DNA from: Paratissierella segnis
Lineage (GTDB): Bacteria > Bacillota > Clostridia > Tissierellales > Tissierellaceae
Assembly: GCF_014385195.1 (NCBI RefSeq)
Contig: NZ_JACRTG010000008.1
Span: forward strand, 124,001-188,000
Length of the DNA stretch: 64,000 bases
Direction of reading: 5' to 3'
In this document: in pieces, positions 52,330 to 60,453 of the stretch
How the letters are laid out: every line of letters starts with the position of its first letter
Numbering within the stretch: the stretch's first letter is position 1
Notes under the pieces: generated by a model
Seen by the model: the letters and a program-made list of their open reading frames with translations, nothing else
The model's database searches: none
What the model was told of the DNA's origin: nothing
Position numbers and translations under genes: made by a program

Positions 52330-53973
52330 TTGAAAAAAGTAATTGGAGGAACTTTAGGCAATTGCGTTCATGTGGCAGGCACTATGAACTATTTGAATTT
52401 GGCCGAAAAGGAAAATTATAAGACGGAATTCATTGGCATAGGCCTTAGCATAAAAGAGCTTATAAAAAATATATACGAAAAGAAACCTGATATAGTTGCT
52501 TTATCATACAGACTAACACCGGAACCGTTAAATGAAATTTTGAAGGAATTGGCGGAAGAAATAGAAAGCGATTCATATTTAAAAGAATTAGAATGGTTGT
52601 TTGGGGGGACACATCCTACAGCAGAGGTTGCTGCAAAATATAATATATTTGATAAGATATTTGATGGGCGTGAGGATATAGATGAAGTTATAGCATATCT
52701 AAAGGGGATTGAATATACAGATGATCAAAACTATCCGAAAGATATAATATCCAGAATAAAATCAAAATATCCATACCCGGTATTGAGACATCATTTGGGA
52801 CTTACATCCATAGAAAAGACAGTTGAAGCTATAGAGAAAATAGCTGACTCTAAAGTTTTAGATATTATTTCAGTAGCTCCCGATCAAAATGCTCAAGAAT
52901 TTTTCTTCGACCAAGAAAATATGGATACCAAATTGGACGGGGCAGGAGGAGTACCTCTTAGAAGTGAGGCAGACTTTAAAAAATTATACAATGCGGCTCA
53001 AAGAGGGAATTATCCATTGCTGCGATCTTATAGCGGCACTAGAAATATTATCCAGTTTGCTCAAGTATTAAAAGACAATATTGATAACGCTTGGTGTGCA
53101 GTACCATTGTTTTGGTATTCCGAATTGGATAAAAGAAGTTTAAGACCTTTAAAACAAGCAATAGAAGAAAATCAGCAAGTAATGGCTTGGCACGGAGAAA
53201 GATCAATTCCGGTAGAGGTAAATGATCCTCATCATTGGAGTTTAAGAGATGCCCATGATACCATAGGCGTTGTAGCAGCATATCTTGCAGCATATAATGC
53301 TAAGAAAATGGGTGTAAAGGATTATATAGCTCAATATATGTTCAATGTACCGGCTTTTATATCTCCTGAAATGGATTTAGCCAAAATGCTTGCAAAAATA
53401 CAGTTAGTAGAAAGCTTGGTTGATGATAATTTCAGAGTTTATCGTCAAGCAAGAGCAGGGCTTGCCAGCTTCCCGGCAAACTTGAATCAAGCGAAGGGAC
53501 AATTGGCAGCTTCAGCATATTTGGCAATGCAAATTAAACCTCATATCTATCATGTAGTAGGATTTTGTGAAGCGGACCATGCTGCAGAAGCTGATGATGT
53601 TATTGAGTCCTGTATGATAGTAAGGGGAATAATCAAAAATGAATTTTTAGGCTCAATAGATATGACACAGCAAAAAGGTGTCATAGAGAGAAAGGAACAA
53701 TTAATTGAAGAGGCCAAATTGGTTATTGAGGCGATAAAATCAATTGGTGAAGGTGCGGAAGATCCGCTATCAGATCCTGATACTTTGGCAAGGGCTGTTA
53801 AACTTGGTATATTAGATGCACCTCAATTAAAGGGTAACAAGGCGGCGAAAGGAGAGCTTAAGACAAAAATGGTAAGTGGAAGCTTATATCCATATGATGA
53901 AGAAAATGGTAGGATTATTTATGAGAAAGAAAGATTAGAGGAGATCATGGCGGAATATAGGGTTAATAAATAG
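52330..53973 (+). CDS. Cobalamin-binding-fold protein with TIM-barrel, unknown reaction
   Basis: A 547-residue protein starting at TTG directly after the opine dehydrogenase stop, with GAAGAGGTG upstream. Residues 1-130 look like a B12-binding Rossmann domain (KKVIGGTLGNCVHVAGTMNY, then KPDIVALSYRLTPE and WLFGGTHPTAE). The usual base-off DxHxxG motif appears as C12-V-H14-V-A-G17, so the Asp is replaced but His and Gly are kept. The rest (about 160-470), with PLLRSYSGTR, WHGERSIPVE and DPHHWSLRDAHDT, is barrel-like as in glutamate mutase E and related enzymes. It probably works with its partner in a B12-dependent carbon-skeleton or methyl step. Confidence 0.75.
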   Translation: MKKVIGGTLGNCVHVAGTMNYLNLAEKENYKTEFIGIGLSIKELIKNIYEKKPDIVALSYRLTPEPLNEILKELAEEIESDSYLKELEWLFGGTHPTAEVAAKYNIFDKIFDGREDIDEVIAYLKGIEYTDDQNYPKDIISRIKSKYPYPVLRHHLGLTSIEKTVEAIEKIADSKVLDIISVAPDQNAQEFFFDQENMDTKLDGAGGVPLRSEADFKKLYNAAQRGNYPLLRSYSGTRNIIQFAQVLKDNIDNAWCAVPLFWYSELDKRSLRPLKQAIEENQQVMAWHGERSIPVEVNDPHHWSLRDAHDTIGVVAAYLAAYNAKKMGVKDYIAQYMFNVPAFISPEMDLAKMLAKIQLVESLVDDNFRVYRQARAGLASFPANLNQAKGQLAASAYLAMQIKPHIYHVVGFCEADHAAEADDVIESCMIVRGIIKNEFLGSIDMTQQKGVIERKEQLIEEAKLVIEAIKSIGEGAEDPLSDPDTLARAVKLGILDAPQLKGNKAAKGELKTKMVSGSLYPYDEENGRIIYEKERLEEIMAEYRVNK

Positions 53974-53999
53974 GTCACTGGGACGTCCCAGTGACCTTT
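53973..53999 (+). terminator. Terminator of the opine/B12 operon
   Basis: GGTCACTGGGAC and GTCCCAGTGACC (53973-53996) form a perfect 12-base palindrome followed by TTTG. It begins on the last base of the stop codon. Confidence 0.8.
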
Positions 54000-54008
54000 G
54001 ACTTGAAT

Positions 54009-54084
54009 TGGTGGGCGATATTGGGCTCGAACCAACGACCTCCACGATGTCAACGTGGCGCTCTACCATCTGAACTAACCGCCC
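54009..54084 (-). tRNA. tRNA-Val (anticodon GAC)
   Basis: On the minus strand a complete 76-base cloverleaf: acceptor GGGCGGT paired with ATCGCCC plus encoded CCA, D-arm TTAGTTCAGATGGTAGAGC, anticodon stem CCACG/CGTGG with loop TTGACAT (anticodon GAC, valine GUC/GUU) and T-arm GTTGGTTCGAGCCCAATA-like GGTTCGA. It is read opposite to the upstream operon. Confidence 0.96.
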
Positions 54085-54130
54085 TAGTTAGATTACATAT
54101 TACCATAAATATCTTTATAATTCAATAGTC

Positions 54131-54270
54131 TCATTCACTATCTTAAAACCGGAGATCCTTCGATAGTTAGGTTAATCCTGCCCGGCTCACCCTTAGACTA
54201 CAAAGGGTACAGGACAGGACGACCCAAGGGTCGATTGTGCATTGTGAATTGAAAAGGTTGTGAATTGAAA
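54131..54270. repeat. Intergenic mosaic repeat, type 1
   Basis: With the terminator and tRNA it fills the 380-base gap before the next gene. It has the GGAGATCCTTCG core (variant GATAGTTAGG), ACCCTTAGACTACAAAGGGT, GACGACCCAAGGGTCGATT (self-complementary CGACCC/GGGTCG) and short heptamer steps. Confidence 0.85.
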
Positions 54271-54352
54271 AAGGTTGTGTTGCTTTTTTTACCAATAAAA
54301 TATAAACTAAAGGTGTATAATATTAATGTATTACCGAAAGGGGATATAGATC

Positions 54353-55039
54353 ATGCAAATTGTACAGCGGATTATTGTACCAATTACATATATATCTTAC
54401 TTGACTATAATTTTTCTTATAGGAAGATATATGCATACCAATTCCCCTGGAAATTGGTATTATAAGGTATTTGGGAATTTGTCCTATTGCTTAGGAATAG
54501 CAGATGCTATTTATCTAATCCCAAGACTATATGCTATTCTAACAACCGGCATAGAAGATAATTTGAAGGTAATCGGATGGGGCAGATTAGGGTATTCTAT
54601 TACCATAACCCTATTTTTTATAGTTTTATACAATGCATACAATATTAGATTCCATAAGAAACGAAACAAAAGATTAGACTATACAATATATATATTAAGT
54701 TTTATTAGAATATTTATTTGCTTATTGCCGGGTAATGATTGGTTCGAATTAAATACCTCTAAGACCTATGCAATAATAAGGCTTATTCCTTTAGGTCTAA
54801 TGGGATTGTTGCTGATTATGGTTACATTCTTACATGGCAGAAAGTTTAATGACAAAAAATATAAAATAGTACCGGTAGGCATATTTTTTTCAATTCTTTT
54901 TTTGGAACCAATTGCTTTAGTACCGGGAGATCAAAATAAAATATTTATATTTACAATATTAAGGACAATATCCCTATTATGGATAATCATTCTTGGGTAT
55001 AAAGAGTTAAGAGAAAAAAATGTATTAAGCAGATACTAA
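54353..55039 (+). CDS. Unknown multi-pass membrane protein
   Basis: A 228-residue hydrophobic protein with about seven predicted helices and no recognised domain. Segments include IIFLIGRYMHTNSPGNWYYK, a FVGNLSYCLG-like second helix and an RLDYTIYILSFIRIFICLL helix with conserved-looking charged loops (RFHKKRNKRLDY). GAAAGGGGATATAG precedes the ATG. Function unknown; some sensor proteins have such a seven-helix arrangement. It is followed by a short repeat and the ZIP transporter. Confidence 0.7.
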   Translation: MQIVQRIIVPITYISYLTIIFLIGRYMHTNSPGNWYYKVFGNLSYCLGIADAIYLIPRLYAILTTGIEDNLKVIGWGRLGYSITITLFFIVLYNAYNIRFHKKRNKRLDYTIYILSFIRIFICLLPGNDWFELNTSKTYAIIRLIPLGLMGLLLIMVTFLHGRKFNDKKYKIVPVGIFFSILFLEPIALVPGDQNKIFIFTILRTISLLWIIILGYKELREKNVLSRY

Positions 55040-55040
55040 A

Positions 55041-55069
55041 TAATAGTGAATAGTGAACAGTGAATTGTA
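55041..55069. repeat. Short heptamer-type repeat tract
   Basis: AATAGTGAATAGTGAACAGTGAATTG steps (GTGAATA/GTGAACA/GTGAATT) resemble the heptamer tails of the longer repeats. Confidence 0.6.
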
Positions 55070-55092
55070 TGCTTATATAAGGAGGCATTTGT

Positions 55093-55902
55093 TTGAACAA
55101 TTTATTTTTATCCCTGGGGCTAACGTTAATCGTTGGAATGTCCATGGGATTAGGAAGCTTATTATCCTTTTTTATAGATGATACTCATAAACGACTTATG
55201 GCGTTATCATTGAGTTTTGCAGCAGGGATTATGATTTATGTTTCATTTATGGAAATGCTTCCGGAGGGAATACATCTTCTGGAAGATTATATGGGAGAAA
55301 GGGGTCATTCAATAGCTATTGTATGGTTTTTTGGTGGAATGTTTATTACTGCAATTTTAGAAATAATAGTGCATAAATATGCAGGTGGGTTTCATGACCA
55401 CAATTACAATCATAGCCATGAAGGACACAATAATGACGGAGAGCATCTATCAAAACTTGGAGTATTATCGGCCTTGGCAATCGCCGTTCACAATATACCT
55501 GAAGGGTTAGCATTGTTTACAGCAGGATTAAAAGATATTACATTAGCACTGCCCATAGCAGCCGCAGTTATAATCCACAATATTCCACTTAGTGTTGCTA
55601 TTTCCGTTCCGCTTTATTATTCCACAGGAAGCAGAAAAAAGGCGTTTTTATATACACTGTTAGTAGGGTTGTGCCAACCTCTTGGAGCGATTTTAGGATA
55701 TGCGGTACTTTCACAGGGGTTTAATGATCTAATAATAGGAATCTTGTTTAGCATAGTTGCCGGAACGATGGTTTTTGTAGCAATAGATGAATTGTTACCA
55801 ACGTCACAAGAATATGAGGATCACCATTTATCGGTTTATGGAGTTATCCTTGGCATGATAGTTATGGCTATATCATTAACCTTATTGGGGCATCATCATT
55901 AG
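55093..55902 (+). CDS. ZIP-family zinc transporter (ZupT-like)
   Basis: A 269-residue membrane protein with eight helices that imports zinc or other divalent metals. The two signature helices VHNIPEGLALF and IHNIPLSVAIS hold the metal sites, and a His-rich loop (DHNYNHSHEGHNND) precedes helix 4. It starts at TTG with AAGGAGGCATT upstream. It ends with a His-rich C-terminus (LGHHH). Confidence 0.93.
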   Translation: MNNLFLSLGLTLIVGMSMGLGSLLSFFIDDTHKRLMALSLSFAAGIMIYVSFMEMLPEGIHLLEDYMGERGHSIAIVWFFGGMFITAILEIIVHKYAGGFHDHNYNHSHEGHNNDGEHLSKLGVLSALAIAVHNIPEGLALFTAGLKDITLALPIAAAVIIHNIPLSVAISVPLYYSTGSRKKAFLYTLLVGLCQPLGAILGYAVLSQGFNDLIIGILFSIVAGTMVFVAIDELLPTSQEYEDHHLSVYGVILGMIVMAISLTLLGHHH

Positions 55903-56058
55903 TATAGACTTTTTAGATAAATATAAAATAGTTTATGAGGTAAAATCGCTCTTCTGTAACAAAGTGTTAAGTACATTAAATTTAATAATTGGATAAAATA
56001 AAGGAATAAATTCAGAGGTTAATCCTATATTATAATAAGGAAGTAAGGAGGGATTTTT

Positions 56059-56325
56059 ATGGGTGTTAATTTATACACCATAGGAGCGTTTTTACTCGGA
56101 CTAGTATTATTATATATAGTTGGTATGCTTTTAGTAATACCTATAAAATTATTGATTAAGTTATTAATCAATGGATTTATAGGAGGTGTAATTCTATTTT
56201 TTTTCAACTTAATTGGGGGAATTTTTAGTTTATCAATAGCAATTAACCCTCTAAATGCACTTATTGTAGGTATATTAGGTGTTCCCGGGGTAGTTTTGCT
56301 GCTCATAGCGCAGATGATTTTGTAA
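56059..56325 (+). CDS. bofA: Pro-sigma-K processing inhibitor BofA-like protein
   Basis: An 88-residue hydrophobic protein with the BofA signature ALIVGILGVPGVVLLLI near the C-terminus and two to three membrane helices. In Bacillus BofA holds the SpoIVFB protease inactive until engulfment is finished, so the organism is a spore former or has a recent spore-forming ancestor. AAGGAGGGATTTTT precedes the ATG. It is close to csfB, as in Bacillus. Confidence 0.9.
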   Translation: MGVNLYTIGAFLLGLVLLYIVGMLLVIPIKLLIKLLINGFIGGVILFFFNLIGGIFSLSIAINPLNALIVGILGVPGVVLLLIAQMIL

Positions 56326-56349
56326 CCAAAAGTTGTGAATTGCTAATGA

Positions 56350-56378
56350 TTGCATAAACTCTCGCACTATGGTAATAT
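56350..56378 (+). promoter_or_regulatory. Promoter of rplY/ctc
   Basis: TTGCAT (56350-56355) and TAATAT (56373-56378) with exactly 17 bases between them, 36 bases before the gene. Confidence 0.55.
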
Positions 56379-56413
56379 TATTATAATTAACAGATTAAAG
56401 GAGGATCCTAAAG

Positions 56414-57052
56414 ATGAGCATAAAGATGAAAGTAGACTTAAGAACAGGAATCGGATCAAATAAAATAAAGCAATTAAGAAAAGAAAATTATATTCCTGGA
56501 GTAATATATAGCAGAGGAAAAGAAACAAAGCATGTAATGGTAGATAATATGGCGTTTGAAAAAACCTATAGAATTGCAGGGACTACTTCAATTATCGATT
56601 TAGATTTGGAAGGAGAGACTGTGCCTGTAATTATTAAAGAAGTACAGAAGCATATTTTAAAGGACAAAGTGCTTCATGTAGATTTTCAAGAATTAAAAAT
56701 GGACGAAAAACTTAAAATGAATATTCCTATTGTCCTATTAAATAGGGACAATATAAAACTTCAACCGTCTGTATTAATGCAATTATTGGACCAAGTTGAA
56801 ATTGAATGTTTGCCAAAGGATATACCACAAGCTGCCGAAATAGATGTGGAAAATATGGAATTTAATGCACCGAAATTTGTAAAGGATTTAGATATTGCGG
56901 GTAACGAAAATATAACAATATTAAATGATTTGGAAATGGTAGTATGTTCATTGTCAGCACCATCACTACGAGATGAAGAAGCAGAAACTGAAGAAGAAGT
57001 GGAAAATGATGTTGAAGTAGCTGATACTGCTTCCGAAGACGATGAAGAATAG
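56414..57052 (+). CDS. rplY: 50S ribosomal protein L25 / general stress protein Ctc
   Basis: A 212-residue L25 of the long CTC type. The N-terminal 5S-RNA-binding domain (RTGIGSNKIKQLRKENYIPGVIYSRG) and the C-terminal TL5-like beta domain are followed by an acidic tail (EEAETEEEVENDVEVADTASEDDEE in parts). GGAGGATCC precedes the ATG. In Bacillus Ctc rises under stress and may take the place of normal L25. Confidence 0.94.
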   Translation: MSIKMKVDLRTGIGSNKIKQLRKENYIPGVIYSRGKETKHVMVDNMAFEKTYRIAGTTSIIDLDLEGETVPVIIKEVQKHILKDKVLHVDFQELKMDEKLKMNIPIVLLNRDNIKLQPSVLMQLLDQVEIECLPKDIPQAAEIDVENMEFNAPKFVKDLDIAGNENITILNDLEMVVCSLSAPSLRDEEAETEEEVENDVEVADTASEDDEE

Positions 57053-57158
57053 TATTTAAAAATTTAATCACCTTGCCAAGCACTTTATATCTTATCTTGA
57101 ATAAAATATAATTAAAGGATATCAAAATTATATTGCTATTATGGTAAGGGGTGGGATT

Positions 57159-57344
57159 ATGTATTGTAAAGTTTGCGGGGATGAGAATGAAGGTTATAGA
57201 ATCTTTGGAATATATATGTGCAAAAGGTGCTTTAATAAACTTGAAACAGTCTCTATAGATGATGAAGACTATGATGAGTATAAAAATTTAATAAGAATAC
57301 TACTTAGCTATTATATAAGCAAAGAACTAAACCCTGTAAATTGA
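57159..57344 (+). CDS. csfB: Sigma-G inhibitor Gin (CsfB)
   Basis: A 61-residue zinc-binding protein with two Cys-x2-Cys pairs (CKVCGDENEGYRIFGIYMC and CKRC) as in Gin/CsfB, which holds sigma G (and sigma E) inactive early in the forespore. The ATG at 57159 with AAGGGGTGGG is used. Its position between rplY and the YaaO/Tmk cluster matches Bacillus. Confidence 0.85.
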   Translation: MYCKVCGDENEGYRIFGIYMCKRCFNKLETVSIDDEDYDEYKNLIRILLSYYISKELNPVN

Positions 57345-57356
57345 TACAGGGTTTAT
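57329..57356 (+). terminator. Terminator of csfB
   Basis: AAACCCTGT and ACAGGGTTT form a nine-base stem over the stop codon, followed by ATCTAT. No strong T-run. Confidence 0.55.
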
Positions 57357-57582
57357 CTATTACTTACTACCTTTTACTTATTACTTATCTTTTAAAAGGC
57401 CTCAAAGCTTGACCCCAGTAATTTTTACCTATTCCCTATTACCCATCTTTCCCTCTTCACTCTTCACTATCTTAAAAAGCGGGGATCCTTCGAAAGCAAT
57501 GCTTATACTGTCCGTATCACCCTTAGACTACAAAGGGTACACGGCAGGACGACCCAAGGGTCGATTGTGAATTGTGAATTGA
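57357..57582. repeat. Intergenic mosaic repeat, type 1
   Basis: Fills the 331-base gap before the decarboxylase gene. Contains CCTATTACCC-type and CTTCACTCTTCACTATC modules, GGATCCTTCGAAAGCAAT, ACCCTTAGACTACAAAGGGT and GGCAGGACGACCCAAGGGTC, ending with heptamer steps. Confidence 0.85.
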
Positions 57583-57675
57583 TTTTAAATTATTAAAAAT
57601 AATAGTTTATAAATATTTTTCAGTGATATATAATAAGTAAGAAAAAATGATAATATGAAAAATAGGAGGCAGGAA

Positions 57676-59088
57676 ATGAAGACACCCGTATTTGATGCAC
57701 TAAAGAATTTAATGGAGGAAAACAGTGTATCTTTTCATATGCCAGGTCATAAAAACAGAAATACACTTATTGAATGGGGGAAATATATACCCTATATAGA
57801 TACGACAGAAACTGAGGGAATGGATTATCTCTTAGAACCAAGAGGCATAATACAAGAATCTCAAGAATTAGCAGCAAAAGTCTTTGGCTCTAAGGCCACG
57901 TATTACGCTGTAAATGGTTCTACAGGAAGTGTATACATTGCAATGGCAACAATCACCAAGCCGGGTGACAAGGTACTCATTCAAAGAAATTGTCATAAAT
58001 CTGTTTATAATGGACTAATTTTAAATAGATTAAATCCGGTTTATGTATATCCGAATTACAATGAAAAATATAATGTATTGACAGGACTGTATCCGGAAGA
58101 CATAGATAAAGCATTGAGTGAGGACAAAGAAATTAAAGCAGTAGTAATCACTTATCCGAATTATTATGGTGTCTGTTCAGATTTAAAGAGGATAGCTGAA
58201 ATAGTTCATAAACACAATCGAATTTTAATGGTTGATGAAGCCCATGGACCCCATATGACTTTTTCTGACAAACTGCCAATGCCTGCATTGCAAGCCGGTG
58301 CCGATATAGTAATTCATAGTACACACAAAACACTGCCTAGTTTTACTCAAACATCCATGATTCATGTCGGGTCTGACAGGATAGATTTAAATAAATTGCG
58401 AGATAGATATCAGCTCTATACTACTACCAGTCCTTCCTATTTATTTACGGCATCCAATGAAATAGCTACGGCATATATGGATGGAGAAGGCAGAAAGAGA
58501 TTGACATGGAGTCTTGCCAAGATAGATGAAGTCATAAAGAGATTAAATGCAATAGATAGGGTAAATGTATTTACGGGGGATCCTGAAGACCCAACAATAT
58601 ATGATAAGGACAATACAAAGATATTAATAAGTATAGATGGAATTAAGGGAACTAAAATTAAAAGTATATTGAGGACTAAGTACAATATTAGACTTGAAAT
58701 GTCAGATTATTATCATGCACTGATTCTCACATCTGTAATGAATGAGGATTTAGATTATGAAAAATTGTTGTCTGCAATCGAAGATTTAGCAAAGACCTCT
58801 CCTTATGAAGAAATAAACAAAGTAAGCATAAAGATGCCAAATCCTAAAATTGTTATAAAACCTGCAGATGCTTATTATGGGAAAAAGGTACAATTAGAAT
58901 TGAAAAATGCAATAGGCAAAGTTTCAGCGACACCTATTATTCCATATCCACCCGGGATCCCACTAATAGTTCCGGGTGAAGAAATAACTAAGGAAATATA
59001 TGAACATATCATGTTCTTATTAGAAAATGGTATGGAAATAGTTGGACTAATGGGGTATAATAAAGACCATACAGTAGTAATAGAGTAA
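57676..59088 (+). CDS. yaaO: Orn/Lys/Arg decarboxylase-family PLP enzyme (YaaO)
   Basis: A 470-residue fold-type I PLP enzyme with FHMPGHKN at the N-terminus, VDEAHGPHM and the Schiff-base lysine in VIHSTHKTLPSFTQTS. Such proteins decarboxylate arginine, lysine or ornithine for polyamine synthesis. The start at 57676 has AGGAGGCAGG upstream and removes seven extra codons. It lies 15 bases before tmk, the order of Bacillus yaaO-tmk. Confidence 0.92.
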   Translation: MKTPVFDALKNLMEENSVSFHMPGHKNRNTLIEWGKYIPYIDTTETEGMDYLLEPRGIIQESQELAAKVFGSKATYYAVNGSTGSVYIAMATITKPGDKVLIQRNCHKSVYNGLILNRLNPVYVYPNYNEKYNVLTGLYPEDIDKALSEDKEIKAVVITYPNYYGVCSDLKRIAEIVHKHNRILMVDEAHGPHMTFSDKLPMPALQAGADIVIHSTHKTLPSFTQTSMIHVGSDRIDLNKLRDRYQLYTTTSPSYLFTASNEIATAYMDGEGRKRLTWSLAKIDEVIKRLNAIDRVNVFTGDPEDPTIYDKDNTKILISIDGIKGTKIKSILRTKYNIRLEMSDYYHALILTSVMNEDLDYEKLLSAIEDLAKTSPYEEINKVSIKMPNPKIVIKPADAYYGKKVQLELKNAIGKVSATPIIPYPPGIPLIVPGEEITKEIYEHIMFLLENGMEIVGLMGYNKDHTVVIE

Positions 59089-59103
59089 AGGAGTTGTTGT
59101 CTA

Positions 59104-59724
59104 TTGAGGGGTAAGTTCATTACCTTAGAAGGTCCTGATGGCTCCGGGAAGTCCACTATATTAAATTTAATTGGTGATTATCTGGAACGTAAAGGCATAG
59201 ATTTTATTATATCAAGAGAACCGGGAGGCACTGTAATAGGTGAAAAAATTAGGGATATTGTATTAGACAATAAAAACACAAATATGGGACCGGAAACAGA
59301 AGCCCTACTCTATGCGGCAGCTCGTGGGCAACACGTTTATGAGAAAATAATGCCTGCCCTAGAATCAGGTAAGACAGTAGTGTGTGATAGATTTGTATTA
59401 TCAAGTCTTGCTTACCAAGGAGTTGGAAGAGATCTTGGCATTGAAAAGGTAAAGATGATCAATGACTTTGGATTAAGGGGAATCTACCCGGATTTAATTC
59501 TATTTTTTCACATAGACCCGGAGCTTACATTAAAAAGAAAGATGCTTAAAGAAGCCGGGGATAGACTGGAGCAGGAAGGTGCCGAATTTCACAGGAAAGT
59601 ATATCAGGGTTATATGGAATTATTAAAAAAGTACCCGAAAAATATTAAGATTATAGATGCAGATAAATCTATAAATGAAGTTCTTAGACAAAGCATTATA
59701 GAAGTTGAAAACTTACTATTTTAA
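59104..59724 (+). CDS. tmk: Thymidylate kinase
   Basis: A 206-residue kinase that makes dTDP from dTMP. P-loop GPDGSGKST at 10-18, the DRFVLSSLAYQG lid/dTMP segment and the SREPGGTVIGE DRX-type block are present. TTG start with AAGGAGTTGTTG upstream. Followed by yaaQ as in Bacillus. Confidence 0.95.
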   Translation: MRGKFITLEGPDGSGKSTILNLIGDYLERKGIDFIISREPGGTVIGEKIRDIVLDNKNTNMGPETEALLYAAARGQHVYEKIMPALESGKTVVCDRFVLSSLAYQGVGRDLGIEKVKMINDFGLRGIYPDLILFFHIDPELTLKRKMLKEAGDRLEQEGAEFHRKVYQGYMELLKKYPKNIKIIDADKSINEVLRQSIIEVENLLF

Positions 59725-59741
59725 AAGGAGGCGTAATATTT

Positions 59742-60068
59742 ATGAAACTTATAGTAGCAATAGTGCAAGATCAAGACGCTCCCAGTTTACTAGATGATTT
59801 GACAGAACAAGACTACAGAGTAACAAAATTAGCATCAACTGGAGGATTTTTAAAATCAGGTAATACTACGCTATTAATAGGCGTGGAAGAGGCACAGGTT
59901 GAGGAAGTTATAAAGACCATAGAAGAAAATGGTAAAACCAGAGAGATTACAACATCATTGATGACGGTTACAATGCCGGGAGACACTTATGTTCCATATC
60001 CGCTGGTAGTAAAAGTAGGAGGAGCAACTGTATTTGTGTTGGATGTTGAAAAACATATAAGGATATGA
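59742..60068 (+). CDS. yaaQ: Cyclic-di-AMP receptor (DarA/PstA, YaaQ)
   Basis: A 108-residue PII-like trimeric protein that binds cyclic di-AMP. Conserved parts are KLIVAIVQDQDAPSLLDDL, LASTGGFLKSGNTTLLIGVE and the long loop TVTMPGDTYVPYPLVVKVGGA. Its exact output in Firmicutes is not settled. It has AAAAGGAGGCG upstream. A second, shorter copy follows, and a c-di-AMP riboswitch lies at 51 kb. Confidence 0.94.
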   Translation: MKLIVAIVQDQDAPSLLDDLTEQDYRVTKLASTGGFLKSGNTTLLIGVEEAQVEEVIKTIEENGKTREITTSLMTVTMPGDTYVPYPLVVKVGGATVFVLDVEKHIRI

Positions 60069-60130
60069 CGAGGTGAAATTCAGTCTCGTTGAAACTTCCG
60101 AGAGGTTTTTGCAATTGCAAAATCTTATTG
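60067..60130 (+). promoter_or_regulatory. Hairpin leader between the two yaaQ-like genes
   Basis: GACGAG (60067-60072) pairs with CTCGT (60085-60089), followed at once by TGAAAC; a second inverted repeat, TTTTTGCAATTGCAAAA, follows at about 60106-60122. The first part resembles the element before fni at 32.6 kb. Confidence 0.4.
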
Positions 60131-60156
60131 AAATCTTGTTATAAGGAGTGAAAATT

Positions 60157-60441
60157 ATGAAATTAATTATAGCAATAATTCAAGATGAATATATAAATAA
60201 AGTAGTCAAGGCATTGATGACAAAAAAGATAAGGGCTACCAAGCTGTCATCAACCGGAGGATTTTTAAAATCAGGAAGCACTACTCTTTTAATCGGCATT
60301 GAGGAAACTCAAGTTGATGAGGTAGTGGAACTTATAAAAGGACAGGTTATAAGCAAGAAAGTCAAAGATGGAGAAAATGAAATAACTGTTGGAGGAGCAA
60401 ATTTATTTATAATGGACATCGATAAATACGTAAAAGTTTAG
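60157..60441 (+). CDS. Short YaaQ/DarA paralogue
   Basis: A 94-residue close relative of the upstream YaaQ protein: KLIIAIIQDEYINKVVKAL, LSSTGGFLKSGSTTLLIGIE and GGANLFIMDIDKYVKV. It lacks the middle MPGDTYVPYP loop of the full-length copy, so its ligand pocket or output may differ. The ATG at 60157 with ATAAGGAGTG is chosen over GTG 60148. In Bacillus the position after yaaQ holds the unrelated yaaR. Confidence 0.88.
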   Translation: MKLIIAIIQDEYINKVVKALMTKKIRATKLSSTGGFLKSGSTTLLIGIEETQVDEVVELIKGQVISKKVKDGENEITVGGANLFIMDIDKYVKV

Positions 60442-60453
60442 CCGGAGGGTATG

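Noticed and set aside
54009..54084. tRNA as an integrated-element attachment site
   Set aside because: The tRNA-Val is intact and neither side has an integrase or a repeated tRNA 3' end; the flanking DNA is a terminator and the common intergenic repeat.
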